A DNA stretch of 64,000 nt from Symsagittifera roscoffensis (Eukaryota; Xenacoelomorpha; Acoela; Convolutidae): assembly GCF_963678635.1 (NCBI RefSeq), contig NC_087063.1, forward strand, positions 24,126,701-24,190,700. The letters are read 5' to 3'. Below are positions 36,616 through 47,890 of the stretch, piece by piece. Position 1 is the first letter of the stretch; every line of letters starts with the position of its first letter. A program made the translations under genes and the position numbers. The notes under the pieces are model-generated. The model made no database searches. It was not told where the DNA came from and saw only the letters and a program-made list of their open reading frames with translations.

Positions 36616-38171
36616 AGCTTTGGAGTTCAAACTGCGTGTTTGATTCATTTTCGAACAAACAAAAAAAATGAAAACGTTGAGAAATTTTTCTTTTTGAATG
36701 CAAATTCAGCTGTTTAATAGCTTTGTTTTTGACAACAAAATTTTCCAGAAACATCCGAATACAAAAAAGAAGCCTCGGCCTGTTTGTTATAGAGAAACTA
36801 TGCTGCTCAATCGTTTACGAGAAGACGCTAAAATCTGATTTCTAAATAAGCTAAAAACTGACAACTACGCGACTATTTAAAAATCTCAAGAAAAAAAATT
36901 AAAAAAGGATTTGAGTTTTGTGCATTCTTTTTAACAAATGCAAATTCAGAAATCTGATAAATGCAAATTTGACTAGTATTTAAAATTTTGATGAAAATAA
37001 TTGAGAGAAGGATTTGACATTTGCGAATTTTCTCAATAAATGCATATTAGCCATTCCACAGCTTGATGATTACATTTTAGAAAAATGTTTACTTTTTTTA
37101 CTAATTGGATTCATTTTTTCTAAATTTGATATAAAATGATGGCTCAAACTCACAGTAATTTATTGTTTATTTTTTGCTCTTGGATCTTTTTTCCTAGCTC
37201 ATCGTGATGTGTCATTTGTGTCTGTTTGTAGGAACAAAACCACATTTTTGCTCCAAGTTTTTTTTTTGATTTTTCGGTAAATAATTTAGAAAATATTGAA
37301 TAAAACACTTCATACCGCAAGATTAACCCGTCTGGCTTACTTTTGTGAAAACAAGTGGAGATGAGTGTAGAATGATTGCTTTGTAAAGCTTTCTGTTCCT
37401 TGTACCCTCATCTCAAAAAAAATAATCTAGGTAGCTAAAAATACAAAAAATAGATAGCGATTGGCTGGGCAAATAGCACAGACTATTACGACTACCATGA
37501 TTCCGAGCATGAATTTCTGAACATAGTTGGCAGAGAGTCAATGAAAGTAAGGAAACAGAAAAAACTGCATCAACTGGATCAAATCTGAAACTAACATCCT
37601 TTCATGAAATTAGAAAGAGATCACATTTTTTTACATGGATCTTTTTGCTGCTCGATAGTGAAGTTTGCCTTCTTTAAAAAAAATGAAGTGAACTTAGAAA
37701 TATCAAAATATCGAACAGTAAGAAATCAAATTTAAGCTTGAATAAATTTCAAGAATTTTCCTGAAAAAAATAACCACCACTATACAAGAGTCTTCACTAG
37801 TTCATCCACTCTTAAAAACTTGAAGATAACTATGTTTGTTTACGAGTTTTTTTCTGCAAAAGTTTCTGTTGTTTTTTTGGTAAAGGGTTATTTAATCTAG
37901 GGGAAAGCTTCAAACTACGAAGTAAATATAGCCAAATAAACAAAAACTGCATTATAATGAAACTGGATGTGAGGGCTAAAAAGACCTTAAGATGTTGTCA
38001 CTTTTGACCCCTTTATGGGTTTTCGTTGAGGTAGTCGAAACCAGCTGAAAAAATACAAAGACTGTGCCGAGGTTATTTCTTACCGCTACAGATTATGATC
38101 TACAGAATCATAAAATTGTGATTTCTGTTCTGTCCTATTAACAACCATATTTAAAAGAATGGCAGTCGTAC

Positions 38172-38289
38172 CTGGAGAATGTCGGAATTGTGTCCGTTCT
38201 CCATTTTCCCCCACCCGATCACAGTCACCTCGCGGAATTCGTCACTGAATGAATAGGTAGCCTTGGGAGGGACCTTGGCAAACTCCGTT
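38172..38289 (-). CDS. S1 serine protease exon with GWG motif
   Basis: The exon has an acceptor (TTGATTAG before 38289) and a strong donor (CCAG/GTACGA after 38172). The only fully open frame reads TEFAKVPPKATYSFSDEF then VTVIGWGKMENGHNSDILQ. The VTVIGWG segment is the conserved GWG motif of chymotrypsin-fold proteases. There are no stops, and base use is more even than in surrounding DNA, so this looks like live coding sequence. It belongs with the minus-strand exons at 41.2, 42.8 and 48.4 kb. Codon phase does not join cleanly to the exon at 41150-41222 if that ends at ACTG/GTGATA, so a small exon may lie between. The exon with the catalytic serine should lie further down on the minus strand; I did not find it. 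Confidence 0.8.
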
Positions 38290-38418
38290 CTAATCAAAAC
38301 CAAATCACTTTATTCAAAATTAAGAAATTATTTATGAATCCTATCTTAGGTGTCCTTTGAAGTCTCTTGCATGATGCTTTATTTCTCGTTTGATACTTTT
38401 AAAGTTCTCTGCTACCTC

Positions 38419-38520
38419 CAGGGGCGGATCTACGATTTTTTTAGGTCGACCAAATTAATTTTCCGAGCTCTCCCAAAGCATAAAAAGTCCCTGTTTTGGC
38501 CAAAATTTCTGCTCTGAGAG
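38419..38520 (-). mobile_element. hAT element end fragment
   Basis: CAGGGGCGGATCTACGATTT, then GGTCGACCAAATTAATTTTCCGAGCTCTCCC, match in order the right terminal part of the hAT element at 57654-58085 (reverse complement). Only this end remains. Confidence 0.6.
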
Positions 38521-39649
38521 AAAGGAACGTTTAATCAAGTTCAATTGATTAAAAAAACGCTTGCGTTTAATCAATTTCAGTTGAGCAAAAAAAGTCAAGC
38601 AAAGCTGAACAAAGTCGAGTAAAGCCAATCACGGACTTTTTTCCACCAAAATTTTGTCGAATTTGAATCATGAGTCGAGCAGCTCACTTGCGGGGTTTTG
38701 CTTTGTTGAGCTTAACTTGTATTGTTGTTGTTGTTTTTGTCGCCTCGGTGAACCGCAGCGAATGAAATATTGTCTTTTCGGTTTGATTTCGTTTTAAATA
38801 GTCAAAGTTTTATCCGGAATGGTTGACAATTAAAAAGCATTTCTGCGAAGGTTGACAGCTTGATTTTGGATATTTAAATTACTTCCAGTAGAAGAGGGGT
38901 CTGTATTACAGTATCTGAGACGTCTGGTGATTTTGCTTGGGGCACATTTCAAATATTTCCGAGCCGTCAAACGGGGAAAAGATAACTCGTTTTGGCTGTG
39001 GTGTCTAATGTCGTCTACACCGTATATACGGAGCGCCAGGCAGAGGCACAGTTTGGGCTCCAAAAACACAATTATGAGCCAGTGTTGATTCTACGTTGGT
39101 CATCACGATCTATCTTGACTGGATTCTATGTGTTGAACCCATTTTCGCTCTGGTTGAGACATAAAACAATAAAATCAACAAAGTTGTCCTTCAATTGATT
39201 CATTCGATAAATAGTACGCTTGTGTCGAGAACAGCCGAACAATTTTTGAGCCGGTCCAAACATAGCAGGGTGAGTTGATTTGATCAAAACAGAGCACGTT
39301 TTTGTCGAAACTAATTAACACATTTCTATTTATTTAATTGGTCGCAACATAGCAGTTTGGGTCGAGTTCGTCGAAACGAACAGTTTGGTCAAGTATGCCG
39401 AAACATAACTCGAACACTCAACCCGAGTAATACATTTTTGCGTTTCAATACAGCACTTTTTTCCAGCTCAATACGGACGGACCATCTAAGCTTAAAAAAC
39501 TACTCAGTTTGACCCAGTTATCATTACGCTTGCGATTAGCAAGAGTTATCACTTCGGAATACATACTTTTTTTAATTTTTACAACTTAATTGACAAAATC
39601 AATGAATCGTTTGATAGCTTTGTTGATAAAACTTTAAAAAATTAGCTCA

Positions 39650-39740
39650 TCTGGTACACTTGACTTAGAGGTAACGTGGCGACTAGGCATGAGCCAACAA
39701 AACTCTTAAGTTGAAATTGGGCCTGAACCTTTTTTCAAAC
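39650..39740 (+). repeat. tRNA-derived SINE relic
   Basis: CTGGTACACTTGACTTAGAGGTAACG aligns with the 31.4- and 32.1-kb copies at the A-box-like end. The B-box part is lost. Confidence 0.35.
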
Positions 39741-39916
39741 AGAAAAATCAATTTTAGGCTCAAAAACGGCCCAAAATTGCATTAAAAAAATTGTGAAATT
39801 GGGATTTTTAGCGTACGCAGTTGTTGTTTCAATGCTATCCAAATTGCGTATGAAACAACTAATTTTTGGAGCTCAAAAAGCAAACTTTGAGCTCCAAAAA
39901 ATTGGTTGTTTCATAC

Positions 39917-40425
39917 AGCAATGTGACTATAAGGCTAATGAACTTGAATCGAACTTGAAAAAATTGAAAGTCAAATTCCAAAAAACCAACATGATAGCGT
40001 AAACAACTTGTAAGACTTTTTAAGAAAAAGAAAAGCCACGTAATCTAAATCAGTAGCTGTGCTTATCACACTAGCAATCAAATATAAAAGTTTTTATGAA
40101 AAAACGATGCAATTTTAGTAAGGGAAAGTAATAACTGAAAAACCATAGGGTAGAAAAGGGTTTCGAATTGAGTTCAGATTTTTGCGACCCAGGGCCCAAT
40201 TTTCCCAACTATATGTCCAGACTTTACATACGGAAACTCTCGGCGCGACTAGGCGCTACTTTTAAAGTCTGGACATGAGGGACCTCGAGCCGGGTCAAAA
40301 TGGTCTGAAAAATTTGATCTCGTCTCATTCTTGTAATAAAGATAAACGAATCAAAATATTTAATCAACATTTCGCATTTTTTTTCAAATTAAGACACAAA
40401 AATTAATGTTTGACCACGTTAATTT
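39917..40425. repeat. Dispersed repeat, second copy of 35.9-36.6 kb family
   Basis: Begins with one arm of the fold-back (GTGACTATAAGGCTAATGAACTTG) and continues into the TCCAGACTT / CTCTCGGCGCGACTA / CATGAGGGACCTCGA part in the same order as 35960-36520. The two parts therefore move or duplicate as one unit. Confidence 0.65.
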
Positions 40426-40639
40426 TAAGCGATTCTTCTACAGTTCCTTCTCCACTTATATTAACAACATTATGAGGCAACCATAAACTTTACAAATTGT
40501 TGTAGGATGTAAAAATGTGTTGGCTGGTAGATAAAAATCAAAAAAGCATTCAAAAATTCTGGTGAGCGTACCTTGGTTTGTACTCAACCCAATAAACAAT
40601 TTGGTCAAATTTCGGAACATTTTTTGTTCTAGAATTATA

Positions 40640-41120
40640 GCCGAGAAGAACCATTTTCAGAACGTACCTGAAACAGTTCTGGAACGTGCCTGGAACGTTC
40701 CAAAAGCCGACACGACACGTAGATTGTCGGCTTTTTGAGCGCTCGAATCTGATTGGACACGACAATTGGCACGCAGAACATTTTGGAACACTTCTGGAAC
40801 ACTGTTCTCGGAACGTTCCAGAAACGTTTCATAAGGTCTCAGCCGGGAACGAGAAACGTTGGAGACGATCTTGTTTCGGAAAGTTTTTGATGGAATATGC
40901 TGAGAACCTGCCTGGAATATACGGCTGAATTATTCCAAAACGTTCTGAAAACGTTTTGCACAAGCAATCTTTTGCGAATACAAATTTTTGTTGAACTTCA
41001 GGAATATTCGCATGGAACATGCTGAGAACATGCCTGGTATATACGGCTGAAATATTCCAAAACGTTCTGAAAACGTTTTGCACAAGCAATCTTTTGCGAA
41101 TAAAAATTTTTGTTGCACTT
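40640..41120. repeat. GGAACGTTCC-rich local repeats
   Basis: Short inverted and direct copies of CTGGAACGTTCCAG-like sequence occur at 40675-40830. A ~105-bp direct duplication (ATATACGGCTGAAATATTCC...TTTTTGTTG) is present at about 40916-41000 and 41038-41118. No gene; the reading frames here follow from the repeats. Confidence 0.6.
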
Positions 41121-41149
41121 CTTCTGCTTTTTAAAGGAGTGTTATCACC

Positions 41150-41222
41150 AGTGAACTGAAGTGCAGCTACATCTATCTCTTCATCTGGGTGCAACTCGAT
41201 GTCTCCCCGCGTCGAGATCCCG
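41150..41222 (-). CDS. S1 serine protease exon with catalytic-Asp segment
   Basis: The minus strand reads GISTRGDIELHPDEEIDVAA then LQF. The run HPDEEIDVAAL fits the conserved segment around the catalytic Asp102 (usually HP.Y...NDIALL). A donor-like ACTG/GTGATA follows. The acceptor is TTTTTGAG at about 41223, which lies inside the CGGTTTTTGAG tandem repeat that fills the upstream intron. The next exon down is the GWG exon at 38.2 kb. The assignment rests on motif, strand and order. Confidence 0.6.
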
Positions 41223-41425
41223 CTCAAAAACCGCTCAAGTTATGGGCGGTTTGCGCGGTTTTCCAACAAGATTTCAGCGGTTTGAGCGGTTTGGGCGGTT
41301 TTTTGGAAAAACCGCTCAAACCGCTCAAATCTTGCTTAAAAACCGCTCAAAAACCGCTCATTTGTTGCGGTGATTTTTGAACGGCTATTCAAACAAGATT
41401 TGAGCTGTTTTTAAGCATTTTTTGA
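41222..41425. repeat. (GAGCGGTTTTT)-type tandem repeat, block 1
   Basis: Many copies of AACCGCTCAAA and its complement TTTGAGCGGTT lie in both orientations. The block adjoins an S1 exon directly. A second block of the same motif is at 42590-42800. Confidence 0.8.
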
Positions 41426-41759
41426 GCGGACTTATAAAGAAAATTGATTAAAACCAACAAAAGGCCTGGAAAGTAATGTGATGCTAAGATGCAGTTGAAA
41501 TACTACCCGGGTTGACCTCCATAAACCGAAAAAAAACAAATTTCTAGCCACAACAATTCCCTTTGGATCAAATCTGAATAGCTGACGCAATATTCGTCTT
41601 TGTGAAAACAAAACAAATTTGCCCATCCATTTATCAAGTGATACTCATGATTTAACTCATTTTTTTTTGAAAACTTAGGCCGAAAAATTGTTTTCAAAAG
41701 TTTTTTTTCTTTAAATTGAGATAATCCCGGATTTCTCATTATTTTTTCAATGTTTTCAA

Positions 41760-42325
41760 ACTTATGGGTAACTTTATGGGTAACTTTAAACGCTAAATTA
41801 GCCTAATTTGAGTTTTCAAAAAATGCTTATCTCACAATTTGCATATATGAAAAAATGCTTATCTTACAATTTCCATATATGATAAAATGCTTGTCTTACA
41901 ATTTCCATATGTGAAAAAACGTTTATCCTACAATTTGCATTTTTGAAAAAAAATTTTATCCTACAATTTCCATATATCAAAAAATGTTTATCATACAATT
42001 TCCTTATCTGAAAAAATGCTTATCCTAGAGTTTTTTTAAACAATTTTCTGAGTCTATGAAACTGTAGGAAAGTGTTGGATAAGCATTTTTGCATAATGGA
42101 AATAGTAGGATAAGCGTTTTTGATCAACCCGGGTATCTATGTTTGTACAATTTCTATATATGAAAAAATGTTTATCATACAATTTCCATATATGAAAAAA
42201 TGCTTATCCTAGAGTTTTTTTAAACATTTTTCTGAGTCTATGAAACTGTAGGAAATTGTAGGATAAGCATTTTTCATATATGGAAATTGTAGGATAAGCG
42301 TTTTTGGTCAACCCGGGTATCTACA
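41760..42325. repeat. ~37-bp minisatellite TATCCTACAATTTCCATATATGAAAAAATGCT, both orientations
   Basis: Six or more head-to-tail copies at 41825-42030 are followed by inverted copies (GGATAAGCATTTTT..ATGGAAAT..GTAGGATAAGCG). The whole sub-block ending in AACCCGGGTATCTA (to 42140) is then repeated at 42160-42322. The arrangement is a duplicated hairpin-forming array inside an intron of the minus-strand protease gene. Confidence 0.8.
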
Positions 42326-42445
42326 TTTTACAAAAAGTGCTTAACCGTTCTCAACTCAAGCAAAATTTTTTTCGATGTCTTGACCAAAAAACAATGTGAG
42401 CGACTTTTTTCGAATGCTCGAGCAAAATAACCACTGGAAAATGTG

Positions 42446-42530
42446 TAAGTATGTGTATGTATGTATGTATGTATGTATATATGTATGTATGAATGTATGT
42501 GTGTATAGATGTATGTACTTATCTTTGTAT
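42446..42530. repeat. (TATG)n microsatellite
   Basis: About 85 bp of TATG units, lightly interrupted. Confidence 0.95.
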
Positions 42531-42589
42531 AAATCTACGAGCGATTTTTTTATATATATAAAAAACGCTCAAAAAATCGCTTCTAAATG

Positions 42590-42800
42590 AGTGGTTTGAA
42601 CGGTTTTGAGCGCAAGCTTTGAACGGTTTTGAGCGGTTTATCTAAAAAAAAACGCTCAAAAACCGCGTAAGATTTGAGCGGTTTTTGAGCGGTTTTTCTA
42701 GATAAACTGCTCAAAAACCGCTCAAACCGCTCATTTTGAAGCAAGATTTTAAGCGTAATTGTCTAAAACAACCGCTCAAACCGCTCAAGTCTTGCTTCAA
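42590..42800. repeat. (GAGCGGTTTTT)-type tandem repeat, block 2
   Basis: Same motif as block 1 at 41222-41425, again in both orientations. The two blocks bracket the minisatellite and microsatellite and lie between two protease exons. Confidence 0.8.
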
Positions 42801-42821
42801 ATTAGGTGAAAAATCTCGACT

Positions 42822-42918
42822 CGGGTCCCTCATGGAAGTCGATTCTGTAGCCATTGTTGTAGGTCGCTTTTCCATAGCGAGCAAAGCCCATGAATATTTT
42901 ACCATCTTCGATCATCGC
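42822..42918 (-). CDS. Probable S1 protease exon (strand before catalytic-Asp segment)
   Basis: The minus-strand frame reads AMIEDGKIFMGFARYGKATY then NNGYRIDFHEGPES. The pattern (charged loop, GKIF, ARYG, GYRIDFHE) suits the part of an S1 domain between the catalytic His and catalytic Asp segments. It lies in the right order between the exons at 48.4 and 41.2 kb. Borders are unsure. The good acceptor at 42934 (CTTTAG) would put a TAA in this frame, and no good donor follows; a repeat sharing CATGAGGGACC begins at its 3' edge. The call may be wrong in detail. Confidence 0.4.
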
Positions 42919-43734
42919 GCTTTTTTCCAATTAACTAAAGTACTTCTCACTTGGCTTTATGACCTCTCACAAAAAATATCTGTGTTCATCGATAAATCAT
43001 TTTCTTACTTATCTCACAATCCTCGCTGCAAATTTAGATCCTAGTCGACTATGCGGTTTTTCCTATTTTCCAGTCCAGATTTTTGACTGCCAATTGACTT
43101 CATATATTAAACTGCCTCAGTAAAATTTTTTTGCTAAATTCCAGTGCCAAATTTTTTTCTGACATGTTTTTGAAATGAAAATGAGCTCTTTTCCACTTTC
43201 CTCTGCTTTGCTTATTTTTTACTTCAAATCACAAATTTTGTTCCAGTTTCCCGAACTCTTCATTCAATTGAATGACAAAAATGTGAAAAATTTGTTCATA
43301 CAGCAATTTGCATCAAATTAAAATTGATAAGCATTTTTCACTAGTTCGACTGAGATGCTTTCAATTGCATTGTAACATCAAAAATGATTTCAAACAAGGA
43401 TAGCCGGTTATTGTGCAAGTAGCACAAAATTTTCCGACCCTAGTCATGAAAAATCGGTTTTTTCTAGAACTTAGGCCAATTCGACTGTCAAAATATTGAA
43501 AACAGCTGAAAATGAAAAAAAAACTTAAAAAAAATCTTTAAAAAATCTTTTTTTTTCAAGTTTTTTTTGCAGAAACTTTGAAAGTTTGAGAAAGGTTTAA
43601 AAATGGTTTATTCCCAAAATGGCGTAAACTGTCTCCAAAAACTAATTTTACTCGAGTAAAAATAAATTATCAAGGCGTAAATTAAGCATAATTAGGCTAC
43701 TGTAAGCCTGCTAGCTCGCCTTTGATAATTTATA

Positions 43735-43925
43735 ATCCATTTTTGCCGACCGACCCTAAAATTTTTCTAAAACGCATTTGGTGCCAATATATACTATTTT
43801 TTGAAGGGGAGCGTGCGCCAAAAAAGCGCGATTTTTTTGTCAAAATTGTCCAAAGAGTGCCCACCCAAAAATTGTCCAAAGAGTACCCACACAATCTTTT
43901 TAGTGCTTTAGGAGAGCTCGGAATA
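43735..43925 (+). mobile_element. hAT-family fragment, forward copy
   Basis: GACC(G)ACCCTAAAATTTT ... GGTGCCAATA ... GGGGAGCGTGCGCC ... TTTAGGAGAGCTC matches the inner part of the hAT element at 57770-57990 in the same orientation. The outer ends are missing. Confidence 0.6.
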
Positions 43926-44437
43926 TGAAAGTCGATGTTGTCCCTTGTAAATATGAGACGGAGGTTATTGATTCATTCATTTCGAGAGTGAGTGCTTTTT
44001 GTGCTGCTCATAGAAAATTTTTTTTTGTTGAGACTCTTGGAAATTTTCTCAACAAGAACCGTTATGTAGCGTTTTGCTGGCTTGTGCTGAACCAACTTTA
44101 CGAAAATTTTAAAAGTGAGTACCCAAAATTTGTTTTTACGGTTTGATTTATCCAAAAGTACTTTAAATTTGCGGAAGGATTACAGAAAACCTGTTTGAAT
44201 AAAGTTACACTTCGGGAAAAGACAGAGTCAGTCAGCAAGTGCCTTGAAAAAAATCAATGTTAGAATACATTAGACAAAGAGATTGATACTTTCGGATTAA
44301 AAAATCTTGAGAGATATGAATTTACAGAGTCCAATAAGATAGACCCTATTAACTGTCTGAGTTTGATCAAGTTTACGTATGAATGGGTTCAGTGCATCTC
44401 TATACATCTTATCATGGCAAGACGTAAAGAAATGCAA
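43925..44437 (+). pseudogene. Unrecognised coding segment with two in-frame stops
   Basis: I do not recognise this product. One frame stays coding-like for about 170 codons: VDVVPCKYETEVIDSFISRV, NKNRYVAFCWLVLNQLYENF, a TGA, FKFAEGLQKTCLNKVTLREK, a TAG, LKNLERYEFTESNKIDPINC, then EWVQCISIHLIMARRK before TGA. There is no frameshift, only two stops, so it is younger than most pseudogenes here. It contains several Cys and looks mostly helical, without a signal peptide. Two inverted hAT fragments flank it tightly (43735-43925 and 44450-44720). It may be cargo or transposase remnant of that family, or an older gene piece between two insertions. Confidence 0.5.
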
Positions 44438-44449
44438 TGAGCCCAGTGA

Positions 44450-44720
44450 AACTAGGGGCTGATCTAGGATTTTCTCGAGGAAGAGGGAGCGGATTATCAA
44501 TAAATTTTCAAAAATAGGTCAAACTATTTTTAAGTCTACCAAATTGATTCCTCGTGCCCTCTCAAATCACTATAAAAAAACGTATTCTGAGGGAAAATAT
44601 TGGGCCGCAGGCAAAATTTTTGAAAAACAGATCAAAAAGGCGTTTTTGGGCATTTTTGGAAAACATTGACCAAAAAATTGAGTTTTCTCGGCGCGCGCTA
44701 CCCTTAAAAAATTACTGTAT
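44450..44720 (-). mobile_element. hAT-family fragment, inverted copy
   Basis: AGGGGCTGATCTAGGATTTTCTCGAG, then GTCTACCAAATTGATT and CTCGGCGCGCGCTACCC, match the reverse complement of 57800-58085. Orientation is opposite to the fragment at 43735-43925. Confidence 0.6.
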
Positions 44721-45052
44721 TTTGGCTCCCAAGGTGGCTTCGGAAAAACTTAAGTGTTAATCGGCTAAAAACAGATGTCGTAAAAAAATACCAAAAAGGG
44801 GACCCTACAGATTGGTGAACGGGTCGAATCGTAGATGGTTCCCTAGTTGGATGTCTTCATGACCATTTTAAATACATTTTTGCTCGAACTTTTCATATTA
44901 TCATAAATTTTCTTGCTATCTTTGGTGTTTTTGCAGATTCACAGAGTCTTGATGTATAATTTAGTGTATATGAATTTTGTTGGTTTGATGTTTATCAAGC
45001 CGATAACAATTGAAAAATCAATAACCACGTTTCAAAAAATCTGAAAAAAATA

Positions 45053-45772
45053 CAGCGCTGATTTAAATTATCCGGACAAAACGAACAAAACTTGAATTTT
45101 CAAACGCATTTTTCTTAAAATGGGTTAAGATTAGACAAAAAATGAAGAGCACAAAAGTTGCTTAGAATTTCATCAGAATTTATATGGTGCAATTTTTTCT
45201 CCGAAATTCTCAACCAAAATTTTATCCCAAAAGTGGGTCATTTTGGTTTTTTCAATTAATCAAAAATTACGCTGAATCTACTTTCTTAATTGATCAGAAA
45301 ATTATATCACAAGAAGTCTCTCACACAGCCCAACAAAGTTCAAAAAAAATTGAACCTCCAAAAATTTGATTAAATTGTTTAAAATTTGTTTTTAAGCAAA
45401 GATTTTGGGTTTTGTATAATAAAAATGACGTTTTTTGACTATCAAGCAAAAGTATTTTATCTTGGAGATTTAAACCTTCTAGAATTTTGTTGGGATGTGT
45501 GAGAGACTTCTGGTGATATAATTTTCTCATCGATTAGCAAAGTAGTTTCAGCGTAATTTTTGATTACTTGAACACAGCCAAAATGACCCATTTTTGGGTT
45601 AAAATTTTGGTCGAGAATTTCGGAGGAAAAATTGCACCATAATAATATAAATTAAACCATATAAAAACTTTTTTGCTCCTATCTTTTTGTCTAAGCTTAA
45701 CCCAATTTGAGAAAAACACGTTTGAAAATTCAAGTTTCGTTCGTTTTGTCCGGATAAATTAAATCAGCACTG
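45053..45772. mobile_element. Tc1/mariner-type fold-back MITE, complete, 720 bp
   Basis: Bounded by TA at 45051-45052 and 45773-45774. Left end CAGCGCTGATTTAAATTATC; right end (reverse complement) CAGTGCTGATTTAATTTATC. The arms pair nearly to the centre (about 330 bp each), so the whole element is a long palindrome. The same family as the 6.05- and 9.85-kb copies but clearly diverged from them. Reading frames inside (45184-45369, 45530-45321) come from the palindrome. Confidence 0.9.
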
Positions 45773-46753
45773 TACAATGGAACTTAAAAACCGCTCAGAA
45801 TACCCCAGTTAGCGGACCGTGTGTGGCGCTAATAGATGCGTTCTTAGTACGTGGCTTGCTATTTTAGTAATTCCTTAAATACCTTGGTGTCAGCTAAAAT
45901 TTTTTGTTTGCGATCTTGTAACATTAAGTTTATCTTGAATTATGGTTATCTTGACAAGATTTACGTACATCTAGTCAAGAATCTTGCAAGATTTGCAAGA
46001 TAACCATTAGTTATCGACAAGGAAATTTTGTTTCAGCAAACCATAATTCTATAAATTGTTATTGTTCACAGAAAGTGCGTAATTTACAGAAAGTCTTAGA
46101 AACAAATCAGCTGATTGCTCCAATTGCCCATCACCCTCGTTTAAGTACATTATAAAACAATAGTCTTAAAATATGTTCACAGGGTAATTGTAATTTTATT
46201 AAATGCTTTCAAACCTGTTTTCTGTTCTTTTTGAAATGTTTCAACTCAATTTATTACAGTAAATATTTTGATGGAACCCCTCATGGGCGAAGAACCGAAT
46301 GCGCGAAAATAAAAATTAGCCAATCAGATTTCAGTAACATAAAATTGGGAAAGAAAGAAAACATTTCCAGGGACAGGAGTATTGATATTGGGCGATCATA
46401 AAAACGGCAGAAATATGCAAATTTTTCAAATTGTCATTGACTGCCGCAAAATATGGAAAAATTTTATGTTTCAAGGGTTTTGTAATAAACGTAGCAGAAA
46501 ATTTCTTCGTTTAATTCATTTTAATTGAATGGCAATTGCTTTTTTTTAAATTGACTCTCGGCTAATTTTGTTTTCAGTCTTTTAGAACAGCAATTGTTTT
46601 AATTAATATTCACAATAAAAAACGAAAATAAATTCAGAAAAATGAGGGAGAACTGCAAAAGGATCTACTCAAAAAATTTCTAACCCCTATGAATAAATAC
46701 AGCAAATTCGAAATTCATTCTGATTGGTCAAAAATTGCCCCTCCCCCGCATTT

Positions 46754-46945
46754 AAGAAAAGTGAAAACAAATCGATTATAATGGATTTTCGTGGTCTACA
46801 ATGTTGAAAATATAATCGATTCCCATGACAACAAAATGACTTCAGATAACAAAACTGGACTAAAAATGGTTTTAAATCCATTTTTTCTCGCCAAAACAAA
46901 ATGCATTATAACTCATTTCGAATCCATTATAATGGATTTTATAAT
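46754..46945. repeat. MITE-like fragment with ATCGATTATAATGGAT ends
   Basis: AAGTGAAAACAAATCGATTATAATGGATTTT at the left resembles the terminal repeat of 47360-47496, and CCATTATAATGGAT recurs near 46923. The ends are less clear than in the 47.4-kb copy. Confidence 0.45.
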
Positions 46946-47359
46946 ACGTAGGAAATCACAAATCACATTAAAATTTTCCATTTATCAAGTGAGTGATACG
47001 GAAACTTTGCAAATTGAGTATACGGCCTAATTTTTTTCTAAACCTAAACTCAAATTGCAAAAAGATTCCATTAAGCTCCCAACATTGCTCCTTCGCTCCT
47101 CTTCAATCCCCCACCTGGCGTTTGCACCTGAACCCTCCCCCACTTGAACCCCCACTCCCAAATTGTGAACCAAACGTTATGTTGGGGGGGGGGTTGTTGT
47201 AACGCTAGGGGGTAATGCTGAGTAACATAAAAAAATAACAAAAATATCAAAGTAACCAACGTAGCCAGCCTTAGTTTAAAACGCAGAAAAGACTTAATGT
47301 GCGTTGAAATTCGCATCTCAGTAAAGTGAAAAAGAAACTGATTATAACTTAGTTTGATT

Positions 47360-47496
47360 GTCAGTGTCCACAAAAGTGAAAAATAATCGATTATAATGGA
47401 TGACAAAAGGAGTTTTGTGGCCTCGAAAAATAGTAAAATTTTAATACATTTTTAATTGATTATAATCGATTTGTTTTCACTTTTGTAGACACTGAC
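47360..47496. mobile_element. Short MITE, inverted ends GTCAGTGTC(C/T)ACAAAAGTGAAAA
   Basis: The left arm at 47360-47397 and right arm at 47456-47496 are inverted copies of about 40 bp, with a 60-bp spacer. No coding capacity. GATT adjoins the left arm and AATC occurs just beyond the right arm, extending the symmetry. Confidence 0.7.
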
Positions 47497-47841
47497 AAGG
47501 AAACTCAATCACAAACGATTTTTATTCATGGAACTCCGATGCGGGCCCTTTCGTGAAAGGGGGAAATTGTTAGATAGATCTCTGCAAATGAGCCCAAATC
47601 AGTCATGGGTTTTCAACTCCACGCCATGAGAAACCTATTTAACCTATCTACAAAATGAAACAAGGGTCATATCAATTTTTGCTAAAATTAACAAATAGAC
47701 GTTTATTTTAATACGATAATTAAATTGGAAGAAAGCGCGTTTGACTAGTGGCGTTTGACTTTTTGTCTTTTGTTAACAAGCAATATTTTGCTGTTATCAC
47801 TGAAACAGTTTAACTATTTTGAATTTCAAACCACATTGAAA

Positions 47842-47890
47842 CAAAGCTGCTCATATCAGGGCGACGCACTGATTTTTCTGACTGCCCTTT
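47842..47890 (+). repeat. End fragment of the 58.9-kb repeat family
   Basis: CAAAGCTGCTCATATCAGGG and TTCTGACTGCCCTTTA match the first 50 bp of the repeat that begins at 58921. Confidence 0.6.

Noticed and set aside
41161-41380. Plus-strand frames rich in RFERFGRFFGKTAQTAQ.
   Set aside because: Translation of the CGGTTTGAG repeat; not protein.
47071-47406. 111-codon minus-strand frame with a hydrophobic segment.
   Set aside because: It spans the MITE arm and a G/C-homopolymer-rich stretch; no start context, no motif.
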